A DNA stretch of 64,000 nucleotides from Rhodococcus sp. P-2 (GCF_016598535.1 NZ_CP066779.1:5702053-5766052); one strand, 5' to 3'. Positions 42,506 to 52,214 are shown, numbered from the stretch's first letter. A program made the numbers and translations. The notes: a model not told the origin generated them from the sequence alone.

Positions 42506-44956
42506 GTGACAACTGCCAACAGAGAAGCGGAAAGATCGCTCGACGAGGTCGTCTGGGACGCGATCGACGGAGACACGAATCTGCCTGATGCGGCGAAGTA
42601 TCTCGTTCTTGCAGCACTCGAGGGTGATGATGCACTCAGCAAGCAGATCGGCGGTGCGGAACAGCTGAGAACCCGACCCGAAACCGCCGGCGGCCCAGAC
42701 GAAGAACCAGTTGGGGCATTCCTTACATCCATTTCGGTCGCCGGCTTCCGCGGCATCGGGCCGAAAGCCGTTCTCGATCTGCATCCTGCGCCCGGCATCA
42801 CCATCGTCAGTGGGCGCAACGGGTCGGGTAAGTCGAGTTTTGCCGAAGCTCTTGAATTTGCAGTCACCAGCTCGAGCTACCGGTGGAAAAACAAGGCGAA
42901 ACTATGGGCTGACAGCTGGCGAAACTTACACAGCCCGGATCCATGCGAGGTGCGTGTCGGGCTGACCGTCGAGGGTTCCCAACCGACCGTCGTCGGCGTC
43001 GACTGGCCGATCGGTGCCACGTTGCACGACAACGAAGCGTGGACCCAGACGGGCAAGCAGAAGCGCACTGTCGGCACCGACGAACTCGGATGGAAGTCCG
43101 CCGTCGAGCTGCATCGGCCGATCTTGTCTTACGACGAGATCGGAGGGCTGGTGGAGGACAGCCCGTCGACGCTGTACGACGCACTTGCAAAGCTGTTGGG
43201 ACTGGACGAGATCGCCGACGCTGAGAAGCGGCTCATCGCCGCGCTGAAGGCTGCCAAGATTCCGCGTCAGCGCGCGAATGAAGATCTGCGTCAACTCAAG
43301 GAAATCGTCGCTGAATCAGCAGACGAGCGTGCACAATCCGCCGTCACTCAGTTGAAGAAGCGGACTCACGATCTCGACGAAGTGCTTGCGCTCGCGACAG
43401 GCTCCGGCTCGGCTGTTGCTCCCACCTTGTCTGGTCTGCGCAGGTGCGCGACTCTGGCGGGCCCGCAGAAGTCGGCGATCGAGGTGGTTGTCGCCGATCT
43501 CCGGGTTGCGGTCGCCGACACCGTCGAGCACGCCGGCGATGCTTTGTCCGTAGTGGAACAGCGCAGCGATATCCTCGACAGAGCTATTCAATTGCACAGT
43601 GGCACAGGCATAATCGAATGCCCGGTATGCGCGGAGGGGGTGCTGGATGACGCCTGGGCTGCCCAATCCCGAACGCGCCTCGCGGAACAGAACAGCAAGC
43701 TGGGTAAGTATCGGCAGTCTCGGCGCGATCTTGACAACGCATGTCGGGCGGCAAAGGAATTGCTGAACGAGCTGGTACGGCTGGAATCGGTCGACGGCCA
43801 GGAATTGGAGTCGTTGACCCGGTACCGAGATTCAGTGGTCGCTGCCCAAGGTGTGCCGACCGGAGTAACCGAACTCGCCGAGCACATCGAGAAGACCTTG
43901 CCTGCGGTGATCGACGCTGCGAACGCCGTGCGCGAAGAGGCGTCGCTCGCAATCGCTGAGCAGGAAGACACATGGGCTCCGATCGCGGGTCGTTTGATGA
44001 CGTGGGTCAACCTAGAGCGTGACGCACGTTTGAGTGATGACACCGTCAAAGTCCTGGATGCGGCGAAGAAGTGGGTAGCCGCCCACGCGGCAGAACTGCG
44101 GAATCAGAGACTCGAGCCGATCGCGGAGCAGGCGCGCGAGATTTGGTCGGAGCTCAGGCAGGAAAGCAACGTCGACATCGGGTCGATCAGCCTGGAAGGC
44201 AGCAATACTCGACGCAGGGCGGTGCTGAAAGGGTCGGTGGACGGAGTGCCGACCGAAGCATTGGCGGTGATGAGTCAGGGGGAGTTGCACGCTTTGGCGC
44301 TTGCACTGTTCATTCCGCGTGCGACCACACCGAACAGTCCGTTCCGCTTCATCGTTCTCGATGATCCGATTCAGGCGATGGACCCGGCCAAGATCGACGG
44401 GTTCATCCGAGTGCTGTCGAAGTTGTCGGAGACACGGCAGGTCATCGTGTTCTCCCACGACGACCGATTGGCCACCGCGATACGGCAACTTGCGGTGAAT
44501 GCGCGACTGGTCGAGGTTGCACGTGAGACCGGATCGCAGGTCTGTGTCGCAGAGACACTGAACCAGGCGACTCGCTATGTGGACGACGTCCGCGCGCTGG
44601 TGCTCGACGAGAACGTTCCCGACGAGGTCAAGCGCCGAGTGGCACCAGGTTTGTTCCGGTTGGCATTGGAATCCGCGGCGCAACAAGTGTATTACGCGAA
44701 GCAGCACAAGGCGGGCGAGAGTCGGGTCGACACCGAGAACCGGTGGACGTCGGTGAAAAAGACGCGAGCCAAGATCGCGCTCGCGGTGTACGGCGATGCC
44801 GAGAAGCCTTTGTCACAGTGGCAAATTCTGCGAGAAGGGCGCAAAGCGACGCTCAACATTGCTAACGCCGGCTCGCATGTCGGGGCCGACATGTCGATCA
44901 CGAGGAGCGAAGTGAATGACCTCAGGAAGACGGTCGACGGGATCCTCGCGGAATGA
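42506..44956 (+). CDS. Rad50/RloC-like zinc-hook ABC ATPase with HEPN-like C-terminus
   Basis: An 816-residue SMC/Rad50-type protein. Walker A is GRNGSGKS (103-110). Helical arms surround a zinc-hook CPVC (372-375). The signature is MSQGELHAL (589-597), Walker B FIVLDDP with Asp619-Asp620, and the switch His is at 651 (VFSHDD). The last 100 residues are outside the ATPase and look HEPN-like: RLALESAAQQVYY (Arg718, Glu722) and NAGSHVGAD (Asn787, His791). That layout recalls RloC-type anticodon nucleases, where an ATPase controls a C-terminal RNase. The start is GTG 42506 after gaggg. It overlaps the next gene by ATGA. A phage-defence role is inferred. Confidence 0.82.
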   Translation: MTTANREAERSLDEVVWDAIDGDTNLPDAAKYLVLAALEGDDALSKQIGGAEQLRTRPETAGGPDEEPVGAFLTSISVAGFRGIGPKAVLDLHPAPGITIVSGRNGSGKSSFAEALEFAVTSSSYRWKNKAKLWADSWRNLHSPDPCEVRVGLTVEGSQPTVVGVDWPIGATLHDNEAWTQTGKQKRTVGTDELGWKSAVELHRPILSYDEIGGLVEDSPSTLYDALAKLLGLDEIADAEKRLIAALKAAKIPRQRANEDLRQLKEIVAESADERAQSAVTQLKKRTHDLDEVLALATGSGSAVAPTLSGLRRCATLAGPQKSAIEVVVADLRVAVADTVEHAGDALSVVEQRSDILDRAIQLHSGTGIIECPVCAEGVLDDAWAAQSRTRLAEQNSKLGKYRQSRRDLDNACRAAKELLNELVRLESVDGQELESLTRYRDSVVAAQGVPTGVTELAEHIEKTLPAVIDAANAVREEASLAIAEQEDTWAPIAGRLMTWVNLERDARLSDDTVKVLDAAKKWVAAHAAELRNQRLEPIAEQAREIWSELRQESNVDIGSISLEGSNTRRRAVLKGSVDGVPTEALAVMSQGELHALALALFIPRATTPNSPFRFIVLDDPIQAMDPAKIDGFIRVLSKLSETRQVIVFSHDDRLATAIRQLAVNARLVEVARETGSQVCVAETLNQATRYVDDVRALVLDENVPDEVKRRVAPGLFRLALESAAQQVYYAKQHKAGESRVDTENRWTSVKKTRAKIALAVYGDAEKPLSQWQILREGRKATLNIANAGSHVGADMSITRSEVNDLRKTVDGILAE

Positions 44957-45309
44957 CAACACAGATGCCGCCGGCTGTCGTGCTGCGAAATGCGGAGCTA
45001 CTGCTCGATGGAAGTGTCGGTGCTGCTGGAAGTTCGGCACGGTTGGCTGCATTTCTGGCCAGGCAGGCATTGGAGGAACTGGTAGCCGAACGGTGCATCG
45101 CGCTGAATGCCGAAGCGCCGCAAGCAAGCATGCGCTCGCGATTGGTGATACTGCGTTCCCTCGACACACCGGCACGTGCCGACGCCGCAGCAATGGCATG
45201 GAACAGATTGAGCAACGTCTGTCACCACCATGCCTACGAACTTGCGCCGACCGTCGCCGAGGTGCGGCATTTGTGTGGAGTTGTTGCCGTCCTGTTGGAG
45301 AGTGGCTGA
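44953..45309 (+). CDS. Small HEPN-like protein paired with the ATPase
   Basis: A 118-residue all-helical protein. ARLAAFLARQALEELVAERCI begins like a HEPN helix 2. NRLSNVCHHHAYEL contains Arg85-x5-His91, matching the Rx4-6H motif of HEPN RNases. There is no signal or membrane helix. It is translationally coupled to the ATPase (ATGA at 44953-44956). It could be a toxin RNase held by the ATPase, its neutraliser, or a structural subunit. The closest named family is unsure. Confidence 0.6.
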   Translation: MTTQMPPAVVLRNAELLLDGSVGAAGSSARLAAFLARQALEELVAERCIALNAEAPQASMRSRLVILRSLDTPARADAAAMAWNRLSNVCHHHAYELAPTVAEVRHLCGVVAVLLESG

Positions 45310-45503
45310 CTCCAAGCTAGTTCACTGAAATCGACGAGGAGGGTGGCGAGTTCCGCGCCCACCTCTAGCTTGCCGCACTCGCTATCGCGCTCAAGAAACG
45401 TGTGATCGTCCTTCAAGCCGTGGAGCACGCTCAGATGGACGAGGCCAACCCATTCGAGAGCTTTACTCGCGCGTTGAAGAGCGATCAGTAGCGAGTCTCG
45501 AAG
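45310..45503. pseudogene. Decayed gene fragment
   Basis: Bases about 45326-45490 (+) read FTEIDEEGGEFRAHL, a TAG, then LAALAIALKKRVIVLQAVE and HAQMDEANPFESFTRALKS before a natural stop at 45488-45490. The protein-like composition on both sides of an in-frame stop indicates a degraded gene tail. No family is recognised. It could be the last piece of a third gene of the ATPase/HEPN module. Confidence 0.45.
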
Positions 45504-45743
45504 TTGGAGTCGGGGATCGCGTCACTGCTCATGGGACTGTCCGAGTTGAGGCTTGACCGATCACACGGTGTTCGTGATTTCGTGTTCAAGTCGAGTGAGG
45601 TCGACAAGATGCTGCGGACCGCATACCTGTTGCGGGAGTTGGGAGATGGGGTCGCCATGTCGGACAACGAATCCGACGTGGCGATCGAGATCGTAAGACG
45701 GCGTGATGGATCGGTTGTCGTATTTCCCGCTCTCGCCGCCTAG
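45504..45743 (+). CDS. Small hypothetical protein
   Basis: 79 residues from TTG 45504, with a weak site (cgaag). Helical N-terminal half (LLMGLSELRLDRSHGVRDFVFKSSEVD), then KMLRTAYLLRELGDGV and a beta-rich end (VAIEIVRRRDGSVVVFPALA). No family is recognised. It may have lost its original N-terminus, since the frame before it has no better start. Confidence 0.4.
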   Translation: MESGIASLLMGLSELRLDRSHGVRDFVFKSSEVDKMLRTAYLLRELGDGVAMSDNESDVAIEIVRRRDGSVVVFPALAA

Positions 45744-45769
45744 TCCGACCGACCCGTACTGCAAATGAG

Positions 45770-45808
45770 CCTGTAACAGCCGCTGGGTTCGTCGGTGGCT
45801 GTTACAGG
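45770..45808. terminator. Inverted repeat, probable terminator of matB
   Basis: Arms cctgtaacagcc and ggctgttacagg (12 perfect pairs) with a 15-base spacer, eight bases beyond the matB stop. There is no T-run on either side, so intrinsic termination is uncertain; it may be a transcript stabiliser or protein site. Confidence 0.55.
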
Positions 45809-45815
45809 TCCAACT

Positions 45816-47225
45816 TCAGAGCGTCAGCAGTTTCTTCTGCACCTTGCCCATGGCGTTGCGCGGCAAGCTGTCGACCAGACAAACCTGGCGAGGACGCTTG
45901 TGGATCGACAGCGATTCGGCGACGAAGTCCGAAACCACTGCGCAGTCGGCTACTTCCCCGACGATGAAGGCGACTATGCGCTGTCCGAGGTCGTCGTCCG
46001 GCACACCGACGACGGCGGCTTCGCGAACCCCCGGGTACGCCAGAAGCGCCTGTTCCACCTCGCCTGCACCGATGCGGTATCCACCGGACTTGATCATGTC
46101 GACAGACTCGCGTCCGACGATGCGGTGGAATCCGCTGTCGTCGATCACTGCGATGTCCCCGGTGCGGAACCAGCCGTCCTCGGTCATGGATTCCGCTGTC
46201 TTCGAGGGGTTCCCGAGGTACTCGTCGAAGAGCACGGCTCCCGAAACTTCCAGTTGCCCAAGCTGCTCACCGTCGTGCGCCGACAGTTCACCGTTCTCGC
46301 CGCGCAACCTCGTTCTGACTCCGGGAACAGCGTGGCCGACCCAGCCTGGGCGACGTTCGCCGTCGTGCGTCGTGCTGACGGTGATGAGAGTTTCACTCAT
46401 TCCGTAGCGCTCGACGGGTGCCAACCCGGTCAGCGATTTCATCCGCTCGAACAACGGAACCGGAAGTGGCGCGCTGCCGGACACGAGCAGACGCGCGGAT
46501 CGCAATGCTGCTGCCGCCGAGGGATCTCCGCACACTCGTGACCAGACGGTCGGAACACCGAAATACAGCGAGCCACCCGCTGCGGCGTACGACTCCGGGG
46601 TCGGTCTGACAGTGTGAATCAGCGGTGAACCGACGCGTAAGGCACCCAACACGCCGAGAATCAACCCGTGGACGTGGAAGAGGGGCAGTCCGTGGACGAG
46701 TGTGTCCTCCGGAGTCCAATTCCACACGTGGGCAAGTGCGTCGAGATCCGCTGCGATCGCTGCTCGCGAGAGGACGACGCCTTTTGGCGCTCCGGTGGTT
46801 CCCGAGGTGTACATGATCAGTGCAGTAGCTGCCGCGCTCCGTTCGGGATAGGACGTCGCGGATCGCGTGTGAATATCGATGGGAATCAACGGGATACTCG
46901 AATCCGTCGGCCCTTCTCCGAGTATCAGTTCGGCCTTGGAATCGGCGATGATGTGCTGACGTTCGAGCGGGCCGGAGTCCGGCGGGATCGGGACCACGGC
47001 AACACCGGCGATCAGCGCGCCGGTCACAGCAACGACCGTCTCGAGGCCGGCGGTGGCCTGTACTGCCACTCGCTGTGCGCCGTGGATTCGATCGGCGACC
47101 GCGGTGGCGGCGGCCAACAGGTCGGCGCGAGAGAGGGTTGCGCCTTCGCCGAAACTGGCCGCCGCTCCGTGATCGTCGAAGATGTGGGGGTCGAGGGAGC
47201 GCAAAAGTGTGGATTCGCTGTTCAT
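45816..47225 (-). CDS. matB: Malonyl-CoA synthetase-like acyl-CoA ligase
   Basis: A 469-residue ANL-superfamily ligase activating a carboxylate with ATP and CoA. It shows LIMYTSGTTGAPKGVVLSR (P-loop), VERYGMSETLI and GWFRTGDIAVIDDSG. IVGRESVDMIKSGGYRIGAGEVEQAL contains the hinge and A8/A10 region with the catalytic-Lys domain. Its similarity to Rhizobium MatB, and its place 28 bases after a MatC-type carrier with a divergent GntR regulator, support malonate (or methylmalonate) as substrate. The start ATG 47225 has aaagga upstream. A malonyl-CoA decarboxylase (matA) is absent. Confidence 0.86.
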   Translation of the reverse strand: MNSESTLLRSLDPHIFDDHGAAASFGEGATLSRADLLAAATAVADRIHGAQRVAVQATAGLETVVAVTGALIAGVAVVPIPPDSGPLERQHIIADSKAELILGEGPTDSSIPLIPIDIHTRSATSYPERSAAATALIMYTSGTTGAPKGVVLSRAAIAADLDALAHVWNWTPEDTLVHGLPLFHVHGLILGVLGALRVGSPLIHTVRPTPESYAAAGGSLYFGVPTVWSRVCGDPSAAAALRSARLLVSGSAPLPVPLFERMKSLTGLAPVERYGMSETLITVSTTHDGERRPGWVGHAVPGVRTRLRGENGELSAHDGEQLGQLEVSGAVLFDEYLGNPSKTAESMTEDGWFRTGDIAVIDDSGFHRIVGRESVDMIKSGGYRIGAGEVEQALLAYPGVREAAVVGVPDDDLGQRIVAFIVGEVADCAVVSDFVAESLSIHKRPRQVCLVDSLPRNAMGKVQKKLLTL

Positions 47226-47253
47226 TGTGAGTTTCCTTTCTTTGAAAGAAGTT

Positions 47254-48594
47254 TCAGACGGACCAGGGAACAACGAACAGCAGCCAGGCGAGGATCGGCG
47301 TCACGACCATGATCGTCATGCCCCACCGCATCGTCAGCCCGAACACCACGTCGCGTTCTTCCGGAGCGGCGTTCGCCACCACCAGTGCGCCGTTGGTCGA
47401 GAACGGACTGCAATCGACCAGAGACGAGGAGATCGCCAGCGCGATGACCAGACCGGTTGCATTGACCTGACCGGTCATGAGGAAGGGAATTGCCAAGGGG
47501 ATGAGTGCTCCGAGGATTCCCGTTGTGGACGCAAACGCCGAGACGATCGCGCCGATCAGACAGATCAAGAAGGCCGCGAGGAGCGGAATGCCTACGTGCG
47601 CTACCGAATCCCCGAGCCACTGGACGGTGTTCTGGTTCTGCAGTAGGGCCACGTACGTGACGATTCCGCCGATGAGGAGCACGGTGCCCCAGCTGATCTT
47701 GTCGACGGCTCCGCGGGCGGAGGCCGGGAAGATCAGGGTGAGAAGTACCGCGACGGTCAGTGCGGTGAATCCGACGTCGAGGTCGAAGACCAAGGCGCCG
47801 AGGGCAAGTGACGCCAGTCCGAGCAGGGTGAGTCGTCGCTCGAGATTGAGTGCTCCCTCGTGCGGAGCGGTCCCACCCGAGGACCTGCCGCCACCCTTCG
47901 AGCTGTCGCCGGAACCCGAACCGGTGATGGTGTCGCCACCGCCCGACGCGTTTCCGACTGCGCTGACGAGCACGCGTTCCGAGGCGCCGCGCGCGATCAG
48001 TGCGCGACCGCCGAACGAGACGTACGCGATGGCAGCGACAACGGCCGCGGCCGCGAAGGTCGAGACGAACAGTAAGGCCGGGCTCGACGGGAGACCGTTC
48101 TGGCGCATGACGTCGTTGGTGATCACGCCGAAGATTCCGATGGGGGAGAAGCTGCCCGCCGTTGCGCCCTGGACGACCATGAAGCCCATCAGCATGGGGT
48201 GGATCCGGTAGCGGGTGGCGAAGCCCATCGCCACGGGCGCGATGATGGCGACGGCAGCGGGACTGACCGCACCCATGGCGGTCACGGCCGCGCAAACAGC
48301 GAACATCGCCCACGGCACGAGGGCCACTCGTCCTCTGACCGCCCGCACTGCCGCGTGAATGATCCAGTCGACCGTGCCGTTGTTTCTGGCCAGCGCGAAC
48401 AGGTAAGTGACACCGACCAGGATGACGAAGAGGCTGGCCGGGAAACCGTCGAGGATCTCGCTGGTATCGACGGTGAAGACCAGTGTTCCGACGACGAAGG
48501 CAGCCACCAGGGCAAGCGCACCCATGTTCACCGACCTCACGGTGGATATGACGAACACCAGGACAAGTACTGACAGGGCTATGACATTTGCCAT
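47254..48594 (-). CDS. matC: MatC-type dicarboxylate (malonate) carrier
   Basis: A 446-residue membrane transporter of the ion-transporter superfamily with MatC N-terminal features (STVRSVNMGALALVAAFVVGT). About 11-12 helices are seen, with paired hairpin motifs: AVTAMGAVSPAAVAIIAPVA in the first half and SAFASTTGILGALIPLAIPF plus SSLVDCSPFSTNGALVVA in the second. A Gly/Ser-rich cytosolic loop divides the halves. Predicted to import malonate for matB. The start is ATG 48594. It is divergent from matR. Confidence 0.85.
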   Translation of the reverse strand: MANVIALSVLVLVFVISTVRSVNMGALALVAAFVVGTLVFTVDTSEILDGFPASLFVILVGVTYLFALARNNGTVDWIIHAAVRAVRGRVALVPWAMFAVCAAVTAMGAVSPAAVAIIAPVAMGFATRYRIHPMLMGFMVVQGATAGSFSPIGIFGVITNDVMRQNGLPSSPALLFVSTFAAAAVVAAIAYVSFGGRALIARGASERVLVSAVGNASGGGDTITGSGSGDSSKGGGRSSGGTAPHEGALNLERRLTLLGLASLALGALVFDLDVGFTALTVAVLLTLIFPASARGAVDKISWGTVLLIGGIVTYVALLQNQNTVQWLGDSVAHVGIPLLAAFLICLIGAIVSAFASTTGILGALIPLAIPFLMTGQVNATGLVIALAISSSLVDCSPFSTNGALVVANAAPEERDVVFGLTMRWGMTIMVVTPILAWLLFVVPWSV

Positions 48595-48693
48595 CGAACT
48601 CTCAATCCGTTCGCGACCAGCTTGTGGTCTGCATCACTTGGAATTGGCCTAGCCTCTCTGCCACTGCGCCATTTGTCAAGTACACTCCGAGGC
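48595..48693. promoter_or_regulatory. matC/matR divergent promoter with candidate GntR operator
   Basis: A 99-base control region. It contains TGTCAAGTACA (48674-48684), a TGT-N5-ACA dyad, just before the matR ATG. This resembles the TTGT...ACA site reported for Rhizobium MatR. A second loosely related ttgtggtctgcatcacttgg lies at 48628-48647. It would let MatR control both arms. Confidence 0.55.
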
Positions 48694-49341
48694 ATGAATT
48701 CGACGTCATCGCCCGGCTCGCGCTCGGGCCTGCCCGGACGATTGAAGCGTCCGCGTCTGTACGAGCAGTTGGCCGAGCACATCTCGAATTTCATCGAGGC
48801 TCAAGGTCTTTCGCCCGGCGATCGGCTTCCTCCCGAACGCAGCCTGGCCGCCGAACTCGGCGTGAGTCGCGCGTCGCTGGCTCAAGCGCTCGTTGCCCTC
48901 GAGATTCGGGGAAGAGTCGAGATCCAGCACGGCAACGGTGCAGTGATTCGTGAAGCTCCGACGCCCGACGCGGGCCGCTCTGCGGACTCGGGAGTGCGGC
49001 TACAGGACCGAACCGTCGACGAACTGACTGCCGCCAGGGAGGCGATCATGGCCGGCCTGGCTCGGGCGGCGGCGTCGAATCCCAACGCTGCGCTGCGGGT
49101 CGCGATGCTGACCGACGACGGGACCGCGAGAAACTTCGCCGAGACGTGGCGCTGCATCCGCCACCTGGCCGGAGGTGGCTTACTGGCTGACCTCGACGAC
49201 ACCATCGCCCAGCAGGCGGACGTGCCCGAGTCCTCGGCTCGGCTGTCTGCGCGGCTCGATCAGCTCGCTCACCGCATCATCGACGGTGACCCGTCGGGTG
49301 CCGCTGATGCTGTTGCGGGAATCCTCTCCGACACGGCCTGA
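48694..49341 (+). CDS. matR: GntR-family regulator, probable malonate repressor
   Basis: 215 residues. The N-terminal winged helix is LYEQLAEHISNFIEAQGLSPGDRLPPERSLAAELGVSRASLAQALVALEIRGRVEI, a classic GntR domain. The short helical C-terminal domain (ELTAAREAIMAGLARAAA ... LSARLDQLAHRIIDGDPSGAADAV) is FadR/FCD-like but reduced. The start ATG 48694 follows ccgagg; the frame extends to 48622. The divergent layout with matC makes malonate or malonyl-CoA the likely signal. Confidence 0.82.
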   Translation: MNSTSSPGSRSGLPGRLKRPRLYEQLAEHISNFIEAQGLSPGDRLPPERSLAAELGVSRASLAQALVALEIRGRVEIQHGNGAVIREAPTPDAGRSADSGVRLQDRTVDELTAAREAIMAGLARAAASNPNAALRVAMLTDDGTARNFAETWRCIRHLAGGGLLADLDDTIAQQADVPESSARLSARLDQLAHRIIDGDPSGAADAVAGILSDTA

Positions 49342-49608
49342 CGAATAACGACGGACAAGCGTCGGAAAAGCGCACGATAACCACTGTGAGCGTGTTCGCT
49401 CACGGGAAACTGTGCTGCGACGTAGCCCGGGAACCTGATCGGCAATACGCACGTTGAACACAGTGACGACCGTTCCGACCAAGCGGCACGGCTGCTGGCG
49501 GGCATCGATGGGGCCGATCGCGGTAACCTGCAGGTGTCCGGTTGGCAGCCGGAAGGCGACCTGGCAGACCCGCACTCTCGAAAGGACCGGCCACATCGGC
49601 CGACCTGT
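49342..49608. promoter_or_regulatory. Upstream region of ftsH
   Basis: 267 non-coding bases. A perfect hairpin GTGAGCG-TGTT-CGCTCAC lies at 49386-49403, about 45 bases past matR, without a T-run. The remainder should hold the ftsH promoter. A purine-rich gaaagga at 49579-49585 is 23 bases from the chosen ftsH ATG, too far for ordinary use, so the initiation context of ftsH is unusual. Confidence 0.45.
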
Positions 49609-52155
49609 ATGAACCGTAAGACTGTGTTCCGTAACGTGCTACTCGTAGCCGTCGTGCTGTTGGTGATCTATGCCTTCAGCTACTTCAGCAACGACACCCG
49701 CGACTTCAAGACCGTCGACACCTCGGTCGCGATCTCCCAACTCGACGCCAAGAACGTTGCGTCGGCGCAGATCGACGACCGTGAGCAGCAGGTTCGTCTG
49801 TGGCTCAAGAACGGCAACGACGCCACCGACGGTAAGACGCAGATCCTGGCGAAGTACCCCGCGAGTGCGTCGGAGCAGATCTTCGACAAGGTCGAAGGCG
49901 CCGGAGCGGACAAGTTCAACACGACGGTCACTCAGGAGAGTTGGCTGACGTCGATCCTTCTGTTCGTGCTGCCGATGATCATTCTGTTCGGCATCTTCTT
50001 CTTCGTCATGAACCGGATGCAGGGCGGCGGTGGTCGCGGCGGAGTCATGGGATTCGGTAAGTCGAAGGCCAAGCAGCTCACCAAGGACATGCCGAAAACC
50101 ACGTTCGCCGACGTCGCCGGTGCGGACGAGGCTGTCGAAGAGCTGTACGAGATCAAGGACTTCCTGCAGAACCCGGCTCGCTACCAGGCGCTCGGCGCCA
50201 AGATTCCGCGCGGTGTGCTGCTGTACGGCCCTCCCGGAACCGGTAAGACGCTGCTCGCTCGCGCTGTCGCAGGCGAAGCCGGCGTCCCGTTCTTCACCAT
50301 CTCCGGTTCTGACTTCGTCGAGATGTTCGTCGGTGTCGGTGCTTCGCGCGTTCGCGACATGTTCGAGCAGGCCAAGCAGAACAGCCCCTGCATCATCTTC
50401 GTCGACGAGATCGACGCCGTCGGTCGTCAGCGCGGAGCAGGCCTGGGCGGCGGACACGACGAGCGTGAGCAGACACTCAACCAGTTGCTCGTCGAGATGG
50501 ACGGCTTCGGTGATCGCACCGGCATCATCTTGATCGCCGCAACCAACCGCCCCGACATCCTGGATCCCGCACTGCTGCGTCCGGGCCGCTTCGATCGCCA
50601 GATTCCGGTCGGGGCCCCCGACCTCGCCGGTCGCCGCGCGATCTTGCGCGTGCACTCGCAGGGCAAGCCGATCGATCCCAACGCCGACCTCGAAGGTCTC
50701 GCCAAGCGGACCGTCGGCATGTCGGGTGCCGACCTTGCGAACGTCATCAACGAGGCTGCGCTGCTCACCGCACGCGAAAACGGGACCGTCATCACCGAAG
50801 CTTCGCTCGAGGAATCGGTGGACCGTGTTGTCGGTGGACCGCGGCGTAAGAGTCGCATCATCAGCGAGCACGAGAAGAAGATCACGGCGTACCACGAGGG
50901 CGGTCACACGCTGGCTGCTTGGGCGATGCCTGACATCGAGCCGGTCTACAAGGTCACGATCCTCGCTCGCGGTCGCACCGGCGGTCACGCGATGACGGTG
51001 CCCGAGGACGACAAGGGTTTGATGACGCGTTCGGAGATGATCGCTCGTCTCGTCATGGCAATGGGTGGACGCGCCGCCGAGGAGCTCGTGTTCCACGAGC
51101 CCACCACCGGAGCGTCGTCCGATATCGACATGGCGACCAAGATCGCCCGCGCAATGGTCACCGAATACGGCATGAGCGCCAAGCTCGGCGCAGTTCGCTA
51201 CGGACAGGAGGGCGGGGATCCGTTCCTCGGCCGTTCGATGGGCGTTCAGTCCGACTACTCCCACGAGATCGCCCGCGAAATCGACGAGGAGGTGCGCAAC
51301 CTCATTGAGGCAGCGCACACCGAAGCGTGGGCCATCCTCAACGAGTACCGCGATGCGCTCGACCTCATCGCGACCGAACTGCTCGAGCGTGAGACGTTGA
51401 CTCGCAAGGACCTCGAGAAGATCCTTGCCGGCGTCGAAAAGCGTCCGCGCATCACGGCTTTCAACGATTTCGGTGGGCGTACGCCTTCGGATCGTCCGCC
51501 GGTGAAGACTCCGCGCGAACTCGCAATCGAGCGCGGCGAGACGTGGCCGGAGCCCGCTGCCGCACCTGTTCTCGTCAAGGCAGGCGCACCCAACAGCGGT
51601 GCCCCCAACGGTGGTGTCCCCAACAACGGCAACCAGGGACCTTCCAACGGCTACGCACAGCCTTCGTACCCACAGCCGAGTGCTCCGCAGCAGACGCCGC
51701 AACCGGGAACACCGGACTACGGAGCGCCCGCCGGATGGTCGGCACCGGGTTGGCCTCCGCGTGAGAATCCGTCTCCGACGTACCCCGGACAGCAGTCGGG
51801 TGGATACACCGGTGGACAGAATCCGACCCCGCCGAACCAGTCGCAGGGCCAGTGCGGACAGCCCCAACACGGTCAGCCCCAGCCCGATCAGGGGCAGTAC
51901 GGTCAGCCGCATCCGGGCCAGCAGGCGTACCCGGAGCAGCCGCATCCCGGCCGCCGTTACCCCGCGCAGCCCGATTACCCGGTGCAGTACCCGGACGGTG
52001 GACCCTTCGCCGATCCGAATCGGGGAAACCCGTCCGGCGAAAACCAGTGGCAGAGCCCCACGCCGGAACAACCGCAGACTCCGCCGCCGCATCATTCGGC
52101 TGAGGACGACGGCCCGAGCACCGCTCGCTGGGACGGACCGGACGGATCTCGCTGA
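49609..52155 (+). CDS. ftsH: ATP-dependent zinc metalloprotease FtsH
   Basis: An 848-residue membrane AAA protease that degrades misfolded membrane and regulatory proteins. Two membrane helices (about 7-23 and 104-123) flank an external domain. Walker A is GPPGTGKT, Walker [11 protein letters not shown], and the [23 protein letters not shown]; the zinc site is [11 protein letters not shown]. The last about 190 residues are a Pro/Gln/Gly/Tyr low-complexity tail, a feature shared with mycobacterial FtsH. I chose ATG 49609 because MNRKTVFRN aligns with the mycobacterial N-terminus. folE follows after 59 bases. Confidence 0.97.
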   Translation: MNRKTVFRNVLLVAVVLLVIYAFSYFSNDTRDFKTVDTSVAISQLDAKNVASAQIDDREQQVRLWLKNGNDATDGKTQILAKYPASASEQIFDKVEGAGADKFNTTVTQESWLTSILLFVLPMIILFGIFFFVMNRMQGGGGRGGVMGFGKSKAKQLTKDMPKTTFADVAGADEAVEELYEIKDFLQNPARYQALGAKIPRGVLLYGPPGTGKTLLARAVAGEAGVPFFTISGSDFVEMFVGVGASRVRDMFEQAKQNSPCIIFVDEIDAVGRQRGAGLGGGHDEREQTLNQLLVEMDGFGDRTGIILIAATNRPDILDPALLRPGRFDRQIPVGAPDLAGRRAILRVHSQGKPIDPNADLEGLAKRTVGMSGADLANVINEAALLTARENGTVITEASLEESVDRVVGGPRRKSRIISEHEKKITAYHEGGHTLAAWAMPDIEPVYKVTILARGRTGGHAMTVPEDDKGLMTRSEMIARLVMAMGGRAAEELVFHEPTTGASSDIDMATKIARAMVTEYGMSAKLGAVRYGQEGGDPFLGRSMGVQSDYSHEIAREIDEEVRNLIEAAHTEAWAILNEYRDALDLIATELLERETLTRKDLEKILAGVEKRPRITAFNDFGGRTPSDRPPVKTPRELAIERGETWPEPAAAPVLVKAGAPNSGAPNGGVPNNGNQGPSNGYAQPSYPQPSAPQQTPQPGTPDYGAPAGWSAPGWPPRENPSPTYPGQQSGGYTGGQNPTPPNQSQGQCGQPQHGQPQPDQGQYGQPHPGQQAYPEQPHPGRRYPAQPDYPVQYPDGGPFADPNRGNPSGENQWQSPTPEQPQTPPPHHSAEDDGPSTARWDGPDGSR

Positions 52156-52214
52156 CCCTGCGCCACTAGGCTCTGCGGCGGGGGACCTGTGAACAATTCT
52201 CGAGGAGAGTTCGG

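Noticed and set aside
41238-42635. 465-residue minus-strand frame over hpt
   Set aside because: Antisense to hpt and the PH-domain gene, with no recognisable domain.
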